Of a stretch of DNA of 27,031 bases, positions 7,480-15,792 are shown one piece after another; the stretch's first letter is position 1, and each line of letters opens with the position of its first letter. This DNA comes from Pseudomonadota bacterium (GTDB lineage: Bacteria; Pseudomonadota; Alphaproteobacteria; Rhizobiales; Beijerinckiaceae). The DNA lies in NCBI GenBank assembly GCA_023423995.1, contig JAFAEL010000076.1, positions 1 to 27,031 on the forward strand, given 5' to 3'. The notes under the pieces are model-generated. The model saw nothing but the letters and a program-made list of their open reading frames with translations, did no database searches and was not told the origin of the DNA. The translations under genes and the position numbers were made by a program.

Positions 7480-7805
7480 TCGAAGCCGCGTCGATCATTC
7501 TCCTCCCGCTCTGGCCGGCGCTTGCGGCCGCGCTCGCGCTCGGTCTCGTTTTCGGCGTTGCAGGTTGGCGGGATCAGCCGCCCGGCTTCTGGGGGCGCCT
7601 CGGCCTGATCCTTGCGGTCCTTGGTCTCGCTGGCGGCGTAGTCCTCGCCGTGCTCGGCCGCCTGCCCGGCCGCGAAGGGCTTTGGCTCGAGATCGGGCTT
7701 GCGGTCTGTTTCACCTATCTTGCGGGATGTCTGGCAGGCAGCATCCTACGCGCCGCCTTCAGGCGAGGCTCGGACGCCGCGGGCGAGACACGGTCGCAGG
7801 CCTGA
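7476..7805 (+). CDS. Small membrane protein coupled to the BON/OmpA-like gene
   Basis: A 109-residue protein starting at GTG 7476 within a GTGA overlap with the upstream stop, which argues for translational coupling. It has three strongly hydrophobic segments at about 5-26, 41-61 and 70-90 (SIILLPLWPALAAALALG, LGLILAVLGLAGGVVLAVLG, EIGLAVCFTYLAGCLAGSIL), then a charged tail (RRGSDAAGETRSQA). I do not recognise a family. The tight overlap suggests an obligate inner-membrane partner of the BON/OmpA-like protein. The longer open frame back to 7092 is only frame overlap with the upstream gene. The gene ends at the first half of the TGATCA shared with the convergent hydrolase gene. Confidence 0.72.
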   Translation: MIEAASIILLPLWPALAAALALGLVFGVAGWRDQPPGFWGRLGLILAVLGLAGGVVLAVLGRLPGREGLWLEIGLAVCFTYLAGCLAGSILRAAFRRGSDAAGETRSQA

Positions 7806-8699
7806 TCAGTCCGGCCGGGCCTCTGCGCACTCGACGAAGCGGCGAATTGCGGCGACCATGGCGTCGCCCCGAAGCAAGGGCGTGTGCCCCTGGTCAGGCA
7901 CCGTGACGAGGTCCAGATCCGGGTGCCGCCTTGTCATCTCGGCGACGGTGCTTTCCGAGAGAAGATCGGACAGGCCGCCGCGGATCACGAGCACCGGCAC
8001 GTTATTCAGTCCCTCGAAAGCAGCCCAGAGATCCGGGATCTGGCTATCCGGCCCGATTGGCTCGAGCGTGCGGGCGAGGGCCGGATCGTAGGTCAGGATC
8101 AGCCGGCCCTCCTTTTCCTCCCAGGTGTTCCGGGCCCAGGCCTGCCAGTCGCGATCGCTGAGGTTCGGGAACTGCGCGCCGAACAACCCCTCCATCATCC
8201 CGGCGGCCTCGTTCAGGTCGCGCGGCTGCCGGAGCCTGCCGACATAGCTCTTGATGCGCAGCAGCCCCTCGCGCTCGATCACCGGCCCGATGTCGTTGAG
8301 CACTGCTCCCGCCACCATCTCGGGCTTCGCGCCGGACAGGCCCATCGTGATGATCCCGCCGCGTGAGGTCCCGATGAAGATTCCGCGCGAGATACCGAGA
8401 TGGGCGAGGAGCGTTAAGAGGTCGGACGTCTCGACCGGAACGCTGTAATTGCCGGGATCCGGATCATAGCCGGACAATCCGCGTCCCCGATAATCGACCG
8501 CGACGACGTGCCGTGGCTGCATCTCGTCCGGATCCGTCAACGCCATGGCGATGTCGTGAAAGTCGCCGGCGTGCCGCGCCAGTCCCGGCAGGCAAATCAC
8601 GGGCAGGGATGTCGCGAGCGTATCGCCGTAGCTGCGCGCGTGGAGCAGGAGGCCGTCATTGGCCTGCACCCTGATGTCGCGATAGGAACGCCTGGTCAT
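7806..8699 (-). CDS. Alpha/beta-fold hydrolase
   Basis: A 297-residue cytoplasmic alpha/beta hydrolase. Visible elements in order are the oxyanion-region loop VICLPGLARHAGDF, then VVAVDYRGRGLSGYD, the nucleophile elbow G-T-S-R-G-G with Ser112, a helical cap region (about 130-200), the acid Asp about 245 in RGGLSDLL, and the catalytic His about 272 in VPDQGHTPLL. The triad is therefore complete. The substrate cannot be told; esterases, lactonases and C-C hydrolases share this layout. ATG 8699 has GAGGTGG about 4 bases upstream. It follows the lytic transglycosylase gene by 41 bases on the same strand and is probably in its operon. Its stop abuts, without any gap, the stop of the convergent membrane-protein gene. 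Confidence 0.88.
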   Translation of the reverse strand: MTRRSYRDIRVQANDGLLLHARSYGDTLATSLPVICLPGLARHAGDFHDIAMALTDPDEMQPRHVVAVDYRGRGLSGYDPDPGNYSVPVETSDLLTLLAHLGISRGIFIGTSRGGIITMGLSGAKPEMVAGAVLNDIGPVIEREGLLRIKSYVGRLRQPRDLNEAAGMMEGLFGAQFPNLSDRDWQAWARNTWEEKEGRLILTYDPALARTLEPIGPDSQIPDLWAAFEGLNNVPVLVIRGGLSDLLSESTVAEMTRRHPDLDLVTVPDQGHTPLLRGDAMVAAIRRFVECAEARPD

Positions 8700-8740
8700 C
8701 GGCCACCTCGCGCCGTGAGTAGCGGCCGCTCAGGCACTCA

Positions 8741-10918
8741 TCAAGGCGTGCCCGCTCCGACCTTCAGGTCGCTTTCCATTAGGAGCGCGCTCCGCTGCCC
8801 GAGGCGGCGACGGTAGACCTGCAGGTTCTCCATCACGCGCTGCACGTAGTTCCGCGTCTCCGAGAAGGGGATGCGCTCCACCCAGTCGATCGGGTCGACG
8901 TCCGGCTTGCGAGGGTCCCCGTAGGCATCGATCCACTTCCTCACGTTCCCCGGGCCCGCGTTGTAGGAGGCGAAGGTCAGGATGTAGGAGCCCTTCCAGT
9001 AATCCATCAGCTCGCCGAGGTGTGCGGAGCCGAGCTGGGCGTTGTAGACCGCTTCGACGAGGCGGGCAGGGTCGAATTCCAGCCCGACCTTCCGGGCCGT
9101 TGCACGGGCGGTCGCGGGCATAAGCTGCATGAGGCCGCGTGCTCCCACGGGCGACTGGGCGGCGGGCTCGAACATGCTCTCCTGCCGCGCGATAGCATGG
9201 ACCATGGCCGGCTCGACCCGGTCCCCGAGCGGTTCGAAGGACGGAATCCCGATGGTCGGGAAGGCATGCTCGTCGAGCGGAAGGCCGCGCTGGGTCGCCG
9301 CCTTCCCGAGGACGAGGAGTGTCCGCGCATCCCGGTTGGCGAGCGCGAGTTCGCCCACCGCATCCACCTCTGCCGGATTGGGCGAGCGCCTGGCGACATC
9401 GAAGATCAGCGGAACCGCGATCTCGCGCAGGCCGGCGGCATAAAGCGTTGCGACGGCCTGCGCGGCGGGCGACTTGGAAGCGGCAATGCGCTCCGGACTC
9501 TCCGGATCAGGGCCCGGCTTGAGCGCGACCTCCGCGAGCCCGAGCTTTCCGCTAGCAAGCTGGCCGTAGTAGGTGATCCCCTGCTGGGCGGCCTTCCCGT
9601 AGAACTCGCGCGCAAGCCTGCCGTCTCCGAGGGCTTCCGCCGCGCGTCCCTGCCAATAGCTGGCGCGGGCGATCGAGATCGGCGTTCCTGCAATGGCGCC
9701 GGCGCGCGAGAAATGCCGGGCCGCGGCGCGCGGGTCGTCGAGGAACCGGAGAGCGATCCAGCCGGAGTGGAACTCGGCCTCGATCCGCTTCTCGTTGCCA
9801 TCTGCGCCATGCGACCCCACCACGGCGTAGGCTGCCTTGGCGTCACCTCCGTCGAGGAGCTTCCGGGCCACGAGGCGGCGTTCCACCCACCACTCGTCGC
9901 CATCGACCAGGACCTCGGGATCCCGCGGCACATCGGCCAGCAGCTTGGCGGCCTCCTCGGCCTTGTCGGCCCGGCGGAGGAACTGCACGCGCGAGAAGAT
10001 GTAGGACGGTTCGCTCCGAAGGTCGGCTGGCACCGCGTCGAGGAGCTTGCCTGCGTTTCCGGCCTTGCCGGCAACGGCCGCTCGGGCCTTCACTAGAGCG
10101 TCGAAGCCCTTTCCGGCGTAATCGGCCGCACGCTTGGCCGCCTCGTAATTCTCCTTGAAGAGCAGTCGCTCCATCCGGAAGCGATGGTCCGCCTGGGTGA
10201 GAATGTCCGAGAACTCGTTGAGGATGCGGCTCTCGAGCTCCCGCCCGAAATTGTCGTTCCGCCAGGCGTCGCGCACCAGCGCCGAAGCGTCTTCCTTGAG
10301 GCCGTCAACCCGGAGCGCCTGGGCGAGCACGAACTTGCCGGCTGCGCTTTGCGGCCGCGTGCGGGCGAAAAAGGCCCGCACCGTCTCAGCCGGGCGGCGC
10401 TCGGTGATCAGCAACGTTTCCGCCCGGCTTCTCACCCAAGCCGCGCCGGGCCAATCGGCGTGCTCGCGAAGAAAGGCGGTCGCCCGGTCGAAATCCGCGG
10501 CAGGGCCCCCAAAGCGAATCGAGGCCCATTCGAGAAGCGTGTCGAGACCACCGTCGAGCCGCGCCCTGATGCGGTCGCTGGCCGCGAGGTCGCCCTTCCG
10601 AATCGCGCCGATCGCGTCCCGCACCGCCGAGACTTCCGGGGCGGACGCATCGGGGAGAAGGGCCGAGGCAGGGTTATCCGCCGCGCCAACGGGGGAGGGC
10701 GGAACTGGAATGGTGGCGGTCGTAGCCGGCGCTGCCGCCGCCTCCTCGGGCTCGGCGAGGGCGAGGACAGGACGTTGAGGAGGGCTCGGCGGCGAAGGAC
10801 GTTGCGACCGCGCATGCCCGGCGACAGTCGCGCCTACCCAGACGGAGCCCGCGACGAGAGCCACGAGGGCACTGCCCGCCACCGCCTTCCTGAAGACAGC
10901 ATCCGCAGAAGGTCTCAT
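8741..10918 (-). CDS. Soluble lytic murein transglycosylase (Slt70-like, GH23)
   Basis: A 725-residue periplasmic lytic transglycosylase that cleaves the MurNAc-GlcNAc bond of peptidoglycan, forming 1,6-anhydroMurNAc. ATG 10918 begins a signal peptide or anchor ([20 protein letters not shown]), followed by a Pro/Ala-rich linker (about 38-90) and a long alpha-helical superhelix of TPR-like units (about 95-560), as in the U domain of Slt70. The catalytic SLT domain starts near 575 with [11 protein letters not shown] (catalytic Glu about 580) and contains [13 protein letters not shown], then [16 protein letters not shown] and [13 protein letters not shown], all hallmark motifs. The open frame extends 56 codons upstream but runs into the dapA promoter region, so the ATG before the signal peptide is chosen. 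It is divergent from dapA. Its symbol varies between genomes and is left open. Confidence 0.92.
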   Translation of the reverse strand: MRPSADAVFRKAVAGSALVALVAGSVWVGATVAGHARSQRPSPPSPPQRPVLALAEPEEAAAAPATTATIPVPPSPVGAADNPASALLPDASAPEVSAVRDAIGAIRKGDLAASDRIRARLDGGLDTLLEWASIRFGGPAADFDRATAFLREHADWPGAAWVRSRAETLLITERRPAETVRAFFARTRPQSAAGKFVLAQALRVDGLKEDASALVRDAWRNDNFGRELESRILNEFSDILTQADHRFRMERLLFKENYEAAKRAADYAGKGFDALVKARAAVAGKAGNAGKLLDAVPADLRSEPSYIFSRVQFLRRADKAEEAAKLLADVPRDPEVLVDGDEWWVERRLVARKLLDGGDAKAAYAVVGSHGADGNEKRIEAEFHSGWIALRFLDDPRAAARHFSRAGAIAGTPISIARASYWQGRAAEALGDGRLAREFYGKAAQQGITYYGQLASGKLGLAEVALKPGPDPESPERIAASKSPAAQAVATLYAAGLREIAVPLIFDVARRSPNPAEVDAVGELALANRDARTLLVLGKAATQRGLPLDEHAFPTIGIPSFEPLGDRVEPAMVHAIARQESMFEPAAQSPVGARGLMQLMPATARATARKVGLEFDPARLVEAVYNAQLGSAHLGELMDYWKGSYILTFASYNAGPGNVRKWIDAYGDPRKPDVDPIDWVERIPFSETRNYVQRVMENLQVYRRRLGQRSALLMESDLKVGAGTP

Positions 10919-11017
10919 GCAGCCTATTGAGCGCTGATATGGTTGACGAAGGATTGGTGAGCCGGGGAGTGGGTTCGGAACTCCGGTTTGCGTGGGCTTC
11001 GCGGCGCAACTATGTCT

Positions 11018-11043
11018 CTTCTCGCCCGGTAGCCCGGGAGAAG
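11018..11043 (+). promoter_or_regulatory. Hairpin in the dapA leader
   Basis: CTTCT (11018-11022) pairs with AGAAG (11039-11043). After a two-base bulge (CG), CCCGG (11025-11029) pairs with CCGGG (11034-11038) around a TAGC loop. This 10-pair stem lies 30 bases upstream of the dapA start and leaves the AAGGAAG ribosome binding site single-stranded. It could be a leader structure or mRNA stabiliser. It has no U tract and is too small to be a lysine riboswitch. Confidence 0.35.
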
Positions 11044-11073
11044 GCGACCGAGCCGAGGGAAGGAAGTAGCGAG

Positions 11074-11964
11074 ATGGCGGCGACACGGTTCAAGGGCTCG
11101 TTGACGGCCCTGGTGACGCCATTCAGGGACGGTGCCGTCGATGAGGACGGTTTCCGCGCCCATATCGAGTGGCAGATCGAGAGCGGGACGACAGGGCTGG
11201 TGCCGGTCGGAACGACCGGCGAGAGCCCGACCCTGAGCCATGACGAGCACAAGCGCGTCGTCGAGATCTGCATCGAGCAGGCGAAGGGCCGGGTGCCGGT
11301 CATCGCTGGAGCGGGGTCCAACAACACGGTCGAGGCGGTCGACTTCGCCAAGCACGCCGAGCGCGCCGGAGCCGACGCCGTCCTGGTCGTCACACCCTAT
11401 TACAACAAGCCCACGCAGGAGGGCCTGTTTCAGCATTTCAAGGCCGTGAACGACGCCATCGGCATCCCGATCATCATCTACAACATTCCTCCCCGCTCCG
11501 TGATCGACATGTCGGTCGCCACGATGGCACGCCTCTACGAATTGCCCAACATCGCCGGCGTGAAGGACGCGACGGCCAATCTCGCCCGCGTGTCCCAGCA
11601 GAGACATGCGCTGGGACCAGACTTCATCCAGCTTTCTGGCGAAGACATGACGGCGCTCGCCTATAATGCGGCCGGCGGGCATGGCTGTATTTCCGTGGTC
11701 TCGAACGTTGCTCCGGCGCTCTGCGCCGAATTGCAGGAGACCTCGCTCGCGGGGGATTACGTGTCCGCTCTCAGGGTGCAGGACCGTCTCGTGCCGCTGC
11801 ACGACGCCATCTTCATGGAGCCTGGCCTTGCAGGGGCGAAGTGCGGGCTGGCGCTGCTCGGCCGCGGCACGGAGGAGATCCGCCTGCCAATGACGCCGGT
11901 CACCTCGCGGGCCAAGGATGCGATCCGGGCCGCCATGGTGCATGCGGGCCTGCTGAACGCGTGA
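11074..11964 (+). CDS. dapA: 4-hydroxy-tetrahydrodipicolinate synthase
   Basis: A 296-residue class I aldolase that condenses pyruvate with aspartate semialdehyde, the first committed step to diaminopimelate and lysine. Conserved residues align with E. coli DapA at an offset of three: T47/T48 in [13 protein letters not shown]110 in [13 protein letters not shown]136 in IYNIPPRS, R141, and the Schiff-base lysine K164 in [10 protein letters not shown]. Length is normal for the family (292 in E. coli). ATG 11074 is chosen over the in-frame extension to 10927 because it matches the family N-terminus and has AAGGAAG upstream. It is followed four bases after its stop by smpB, a pairing common in Hyphomicrobiales. 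It is divergent from the lytic transglycosylase gene, so supply of diaminopimelate and turnover of the wall are neighbours. Confidence 0.97.
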   Translation: MAATRFKGSLTALVTPFRDGAVDEDGFRAHIEWQIESGTTGLVPVGTTGESPTLSHDEHKRVVEICIEQAKGRVPVIAGAGSNNTVEAVDFAKHAERAGADAVLVVTPYYNKPTQEGLFQHFKAVNDAIGIPIIIYNIPPRSVIDMSVATMARLYELPNIAGVKDATANLARVSQQRHALGPDFIQLSGEDMTALAYNAAGGHGCISVVSNVAPALCAELQETSLAGDYVSALRVQDRLVPLHDAIFMEPGLAGAKCGLALLGRGTEEIRLPMTPVTSRAKDAIRAAMVHAGLLNA

Positions 11965-11968
11965 GCTG

Positions 11969-12439
11969 ATGGCAAAGGAACCGAAGGCGCGCCGGATCGT
12001 CGCCGACAATCGCGGCGCACGCTACCACTACACGATCGAGGACACGGTCGAGGCCGGGATCGCGCTCGTCGGCACCGAGGTGAAGTCGCTGCGCGCCAAC
12101 AAGGCGACGATCGGCGAGGCGTATGCCGGGCCCTCTGGCAACGAGATATTCCTCTTCAACGCGAATATCCCGGAATACCTGCAGGCCAACCGCTTCAACC
12201 ATGAACCGCGCCGGCCGCGGCGCCTGCTGCTGAGCCGCCGGCAGATCAACAAGTTCATCGGTGCGACGCAGCGGGAGGGATATACGCTCGTTCCGCTCAA
12301 GCTCTATTTCAACGAGCAGGGCCGGGCGAAGCTCGAGCTGGGCCTCGGACGCGGAAAGAAGCTGCACGACAAGCGCGAGACCGAGAAGAAGCGCGACTGG
12401 GAGCGCGAGCGCGGGCGCCTGATGCGGGAGAAGGGTTGA
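11969..12439 (+). CDS. smpB: SsrA-binding protein SmpB
   Basis: A 156-residue tmRNA-binding protein required for trans-translation, the rescue of stalled ribosomes. The oligonucleotide-binding core shows the family signatures [22 protein letters not shown] and LFNANIPEY, then [15 protein letters not shown] and [23 protein letters not shown]. The C-terminal tail is strongly basic ([24 protein letters not shown]) and, as known for the family, inserts as a helix into the empty mRNA channel. Length is typical. The gene starts four bases after dapA; no clear ribosome binding site is present, suggesting coupling to dapA translation. Its stop TGA overlaps by one base the ATG of the peroxiredoxin gene. 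Confidence 0.97.
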   Translation: MAKEPKARRIVADNRGARYHYTIEDTVEAGIALVGTEVKSLRANKATIGEAYAGPSGNEIFLFNANIPEYLQANRFNHEPRRPRRLLLSRRQINKFIGATQREGYTLVPLKLYFNEQGRAKLELGLGRGKKLHDKRETEKKRDWERERGRLMREKG

Positions 12440-13005
12440 TGGCCGGACCTGACACGCTGCCCGATAACCTGCCGGAGCCGATGGACGACGGCGCCGCCGA
12501 TCATCTTCGCGGCGCGAAACTGCCGGACGTGCCACTTCAGGCGACGGACGGCTCGACTGTTTCGCTCGCGGCGCTCCCCGGGCGGATTGTCGTCTACGCC
12601 TATCCGCGGACCGGCGAGGCAGGAAAAATTCCGAACGCAGAATGGAACGCTATTCCCGGCGCCCGCGGCTGCACGCCGCAATCCTGCTCGTTCCGGGACC
12701 ATTTCGCCGAGCTGCGCGAGCTCGGCGTCGGCGCGGTGTTCGGGTTGTCGACGCAGGATACCGCCTATCAGCACGAAGCGGTGGAGCGTCTCCACCTGCC
12801 GTTCGCCTTGCTTTCCGACGAGCGCCTGGCCCTGACGAAGGCCGCCGGGCTGCCGACCTTCGTGTTCAACGGAATGACGCTGATCCGGCGCATGAGCTTC
12901 GTGATCGATGATGGGCGCGTCACGCAGCTCTTCTATCCTGTCTTTCCGCCCGACCGCAGCGCGGCTGACGTGGTCGACTGGTTGAGGGCCAACCCAGCCC
13001 CCTGA
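12439..13005 (+). CDS. Peroxiredoxin of the AhpC/TSA-BCP type
   Basis: A 188-residue thioredoxin-fold peroxiredoxin that reduces peroxides. The core strand RIVVYAYPRTG is followed by GCTPQSCSFRDHFAEL, in which C78 is the expected peroxidatic cysteine and C83 the resolving one, the C-x4-C layout of bacterioferritin comigratory protein. Between the YPRT strand and GCTP there are about 17 extra residues (GEAGKIPNAEWNAIPGA) not found in E. coli BCP, where TPGCT follows directly. Later motifs are FGLSTQDTAYQHEAVERL, LPFALLSDE and GLPTFVFNGMTLIRR. The ATG at 12439 overlaps the smpB stop (TGATG); the TTG two codons' width upstream is unlikely. The stop is the first half of a TGATCA shared with the convergent gene. 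Confidence 0.88.
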   Translation: MAGPDTLPDNLPEPMDDGAADHLRGAKLPDVPLQATDGSTVSLAALPGRIVVYAYPRTGEAGKIPNAEWNAIPGARGCTPQSCSFRDHFAELRELGVGAVFGLSTQDTAYQHEAVERLHLPFALLSDERLALTKAAGLPTFVFNGMTLIRRMSFVIDDGRVTQLFYPVFPPDRSAADVVDWLRANPAP

Positions 13006-13323
13006 TCAGCTGGCGGCGGGCGGCAGCTCGTCGAAGGACGGGCGCGACAGGCGCCACGGACGCGCGAGGGAGGTGGTCGCCGCTTCCGACGGGCGCAGCG
13101 CCCGGACGGAGCCGTCCATCCTGATCTCGGCGATGTTGAGGAACCCGAAGATCTGGAGGCGCGAGGCGATCATCTTGGTCTCGCGATCCTCGGCCGCGAT
13201 GACGAAGGATCCGTTCGTGTAGACCGTGTCGAGGAGGCCCTTCTGGTCGCGGTTCTCCGATCGGGCGGCGCGGGGGCCGGGGAAGCGGACCACGTTCGTG
13301 GACGAGACGCTCTGGGAACGCAT
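13006..13323 (-). CDS. Conserved-looking hypothetical protein
   Basis: A 105-residue protein with no signal peptide or membrane segment. The N-terminus contains SSTNVVRFPGPRAAR, a short VVRFPG element I associate with small regulatory or unknown proteins of Hyphomicrobiales. The middle (SFVIAAEDRETKMIASRLQIFGFLNIAEI) reads as a compact alpha/beta unit, and the tail is basic and Pro/Ser-rich. Start is ATG 13323; a GTG four codons upstream (13335) is an alternative, and neither has a strong ribosome binding site. The gene is convergent with the peroxiredoxin gene, sharing TGATCA at the ends, and divergent from the universal stress protein gene. No function can be given. Confidence 0.65.
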   Translation of the reverse strand: MRSQSVSSTNVVRFPGPRAARSENRDQKGLLDTVYTNGSFVIAAEDRETKMIASRLQIFGFLNIAEIRMDGSVRALRPSEAATTSLARPWRLSRPSFDELPPAAS

Positions 13324-13497
13324 GACGCTACTCACTCAACTGAGAATCAACTCCGCCAAATTGCCGTGTAAGATTTAAGGCGCCGCTAACCACTCGGACG
13401 CGCCGCCTTCCCCAGCCCTGACCCGCCTGAACTCTTCCGGATTGGCTCACGCTCGGGCACGATGCTGCCACAAATGAGAACCGGCGAGAGGCGCGCC

Positions 13498-14334
13498 ATG
13501 AAGAACATCCTTGTTCCAACCGAAACCCACGAGGTGATGGCCTCCGTGCTGGAGGTGGCTGCACTCGTGCAACGTCGCTTCGCAGGCTACGTGGAGGGCT
13601 TCGCCCTCCGCCCCGCCGTTCCCGATTACGTGCCCATCGACATGGTGAGCGGGCTGGCCTGGCATGTCGACGAGAAGGCCGACGAGGAGACCCGTCGCTC
13701 GGCCTTCGCGCTGTTCGAGGCCTTCATGAAGGGGCGGAATCTGCCTGAAGCGCCCGCCGGCTCACCCGAGCCGGGCTATGGCTGGCACGCCAAGGCGCCC
13801 GCCGGAGACATGTTCCTGGCGAGCCATGCCCGGATCTTCGATCTCATCGTGCTCGGGCGTCCCATCACGGGCCGGGCCCAGCCCTCGATGGCGAGCCTCG
13901 AGGCCGTGCTGTTCGAGTCCGGCCGCCCGCTCCTGATCGCGCCGCCCGAGCCGCCGGCCACCCTCGGCGAGACGGTGGTGATCGCCTGGAACGGCTCCAC
14001 CGAGACGGCCCGGACGGTCGCCTTCGCGGCTCCGTTCCTGCGCGAGGCGAAGCGCATCGTCGTGCTGATGGTGGAGGGATGGTCGGTGCCCGGCCCGTCC
14101 GGCGAGCAACTTGCATCCTCGCTCCGGCGGTGTGGCCTCGAGGTCGAGACGCTGATGGCGGCGCGTGAGCACCGCAACGATGGCGAGACGATTCTGGCGC
14201 GGTCTCAGGCGCTCGGGGCGGATCTCCTGGTGAAGGGCGCCTACACCCAGAGCCGGTTGCGGCAGATGATCTTCGGCGGGGCGACCGCACACATCCTAGG
14301 CCACGCGACCATGCCGGTCCTGATGGCCAACTGA
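13498..14334 (+). CDS. Universal stress protein, tandem UspA domains
   Basis: A 278-residue cytoplasmic protein with two Usp folds in tandem. The first (about 1-140) starts MKNILVPTETHEVMASVLEVA, and the second (about 150-278) starts ETVVIAWNGSTETARTVAFA. The C-terminal ATP-binding signature is present in the second domain: LLVKGAYTQSRLRQMIFGGATAHIL, matching G-x2-G-x9-G-S/T spacing in spirit, with S/R before the GG loop. Tandem Usps of this kind respond to starvation or oxidative stress. ATG 13498 has GAGAGG seven bases upstream; the open frame to 13462 is extra. The nucleobase permease gene begins 13 bases downstream, so the two are probably one operon. Confidence 0.87.
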   Translation: MKNILVPTETHEVMASVLEVAALVQRRFAGYVEGFALRPAVPDYVPIDMVSGLAWHVDEKADEETRRSAFALFEAFMKGRNLPEAPAGSPEPGYGWHAKAPAGDMFLASHARIFDLIVLGRPITGRAQPSMASLEAVLFESGRPLLIAPPEPPATLGETVVIAWNGSTETARTVAFAAPFLREAKRIVVLMVEGWSVPGPSGEQLASSLRRCGLEVETLMAAREHRNDGETILARSQALGADLLVKGAYTQSRLRQMIFGGATAHILGHATMPVLMAN

Positions 14335-14347
14335 CGAGGTAAGTATC

Positions 14348-15679
14348 GTGAGCGAGGGCTTTTTCCCGCGCTGGGTTCCGGCCCGGCAGACCGGCGCCGT
14401 GATGCCGGACGAGCGCCTGCCGCTCGGCCAGACGATCGTGCTCGGCATCCAGCACGTGGTGGCGATGTTCGGTGCGACCGCACTCGCGCCGATCCTCATG
14501 GGGTTCGACCCCAACCTCGCGATCTTCTTCTCCGGCGTCGCGACCCTCATCTTCTTTGTCATCACGGGCGGGCGGGTGCCGAGCTATCTCGGCTCGAGCT
14601 TCGCCTTCATCGCGGTCGTCATCGCGGCGACCGGCTATGCGGGGTCGGGCCCCAACGCGAACATTGCCGTCGCCCTCGGCGGCATCATCGCGGCCGGTGC
14701 GGTTTACACGGTAATCGGCATCGTCGTTGCGGCAGCCGGGCCGGGCTGGGTCGAGCGGGTCATGCCGCCCGCCGTGACGGGCGCGATCGTGGCGGCGATC
14801 GGACTGAACCTCGCGCCGATCGCCGTGAAGGGCGTATCCGGCTCGCAGACGGATATCTGGATCGGGCTCGCGACCGTGGTGGCGGTCGGGGCCGTTGCCG
14901 TTTACGCGCCCGGGATGGCGCGTCGGCTGCCGATCCTGATCGGCGGGGCGATCGCGTACCTCCTCCACTTCATGCTCGCGAACGGGCTCGGGCTGGCGAA
15001 GCCCATCGACTTCTCCGGCGTCGCGCAGGCGCCCTGGTTCGGTCTGCCGCGCTTCGTGGCGCCTGTCTTCGAGGCGAATGCGATGTGGCTGATCGCGCCT
15101 GTCGCCGTGGTGCTCGTCGCCGAGAACCTCGGTCACGTGAAGGCGATCGGCGCCATGACGGGCCGCAGCCTCGACCGGTATCTCGGGCGCGCCTTCATCG
15201 GCGACGGCGTCGCCACGATGCTGTCCGGCTACGGCGGCGGCACGGGCGTGACGACCTATGCCGAGAACATGGGCGTCATGGCCGTCACCCGGATCTACTC
15301 GACGCTCGTCTTCGTCGCGGCGGCGATCGTCGCGCTCCTGCTCGGGCTCTCGCCCAAGTTCGGCGCGCTGATCCTCACCATTCCGGGGCCGGTGATCGGA
15401 GGGCTCTCCATCGTGGTATTCGGCCTCATCACGGCGACGGCCGGCCGGATCTGGGTCGAGAACGGGGTCGATTTTTCCCGCGCCCGCAATCTCCTCACGG
15501 TCGGCGTTGCCGTCGTGCTCGGGGCCGGCGACCTCACGATCAAGATTGGCTCCTTCACGCTCGGCGGGATCGGCACCGCGTCGTTCGGGGCGATCATCTT
15601 CTACCACCTCCTGCGCGATGATCGGGCCGGGGAGATCTCGGCGGCGGATGGCGCGGCCGGCCGGCCGACTTCCCGCTGA
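14348..15679 (+). CDS. Nucleobase:cation symporter 2 family permease, RutG/UraA-like (pyrimidine)
   Basis: A 443-residue inner-membrane transporter of the NCS2/NAT family with about 14 hydrophobic segments. Family signatures include the N-terminal LGQTIVLGIQHVVAMFGATALAP with its QH pair, the TM3 element VPSYLGSSFAFI, VAENLGHVKAIG in TM8 with the proton-coupling Glu, and GGGTGVTTYAENMGVMAVTRIYS in TM10, where the Glu binds the base. These are the uracil/pyrimidine type rather than the xanthine or urate type. The GTG start at 14348 follows GAGG at about 10 bases. It sits 13 bases after the Usp gene. The de novo pyrimidine genes pyrFCED lie 5 kb downstream on the same strand but in a separate transcription unit, so salvage uptake and synthesis are loosely linked. 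Uracil is the likeliest substrate; thymine is possible. Confidence 0.9.
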   Translation: MSEGFFPRWVPARQTGAVMPDERLPLGQTIVLGIQHVVAMFGATALAPILMGFDPNLAIFFSGVATLIFFVITGGRVPSYLGSSFAFIAVVIAATGYAGSGPNANIAVALGGIIAAGAVYTVIGIVVAAAGPGWVERVMPPAVTGAIVAAIGLNLAPIAVKGVSGSQTDIWIGLATVVAVGAVAVYAPGMARRLPILIGGAIAYLLHFMLANGLGLAKPIDFSGVAQAPWFGLPRFVAPVFEANAMWLIAPVAVVLVAENLGHVKAIGAMTGRSLDRYLGRAFIGDGVATMLSGYGGGTGVTTYAENMGVMAVTRIYSTLVFVAAAIVALLLGLSPKFGALILTIPGPVIGGLSIVVFGLITATAGRIWVENGVDFSRARNLLTVGVAVVLGAGDLTIKIGSFTLGGIGTASFGAIIFYHLLRDDRAGEISAADGAAGRPTSR

Positions 15680-15699
15680 ATCGGAACCGCATCGATGCT

Positions 15700-15727
15700 G
15701 GGCAGGCTTGCATGATTCGTGCTGCCC
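15700..15727. promoter_or_regulatory. Inverted repeat upstream of the DgcN-like gene
   Basis: GGGCAG (15700-15705) and CTGCCC (15722-15727) form a 6-16-6 dyad in the 113-base gap between the permease and the DUF1611 gene. It could be an operator or a weak terminator stem with a large loop. Evidence is only the symmetry. Confidence 0.2.
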
Positions 15728-15792
15728 TGCGGTGCGAAGCAGACTAAACCTCTCCTCCAGCGGGGGCCGCTGCCCTATCTCGAAGGCTCACG

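Noticed and set aside
13865..15607. 580-codon open frame antisense to the stress protein and permease genes
   Set aside because: The product is almost wholly Arg/Asp/Glu/Gly/His with no domain pattern, and the opposite strand encodes two well-recognised families.
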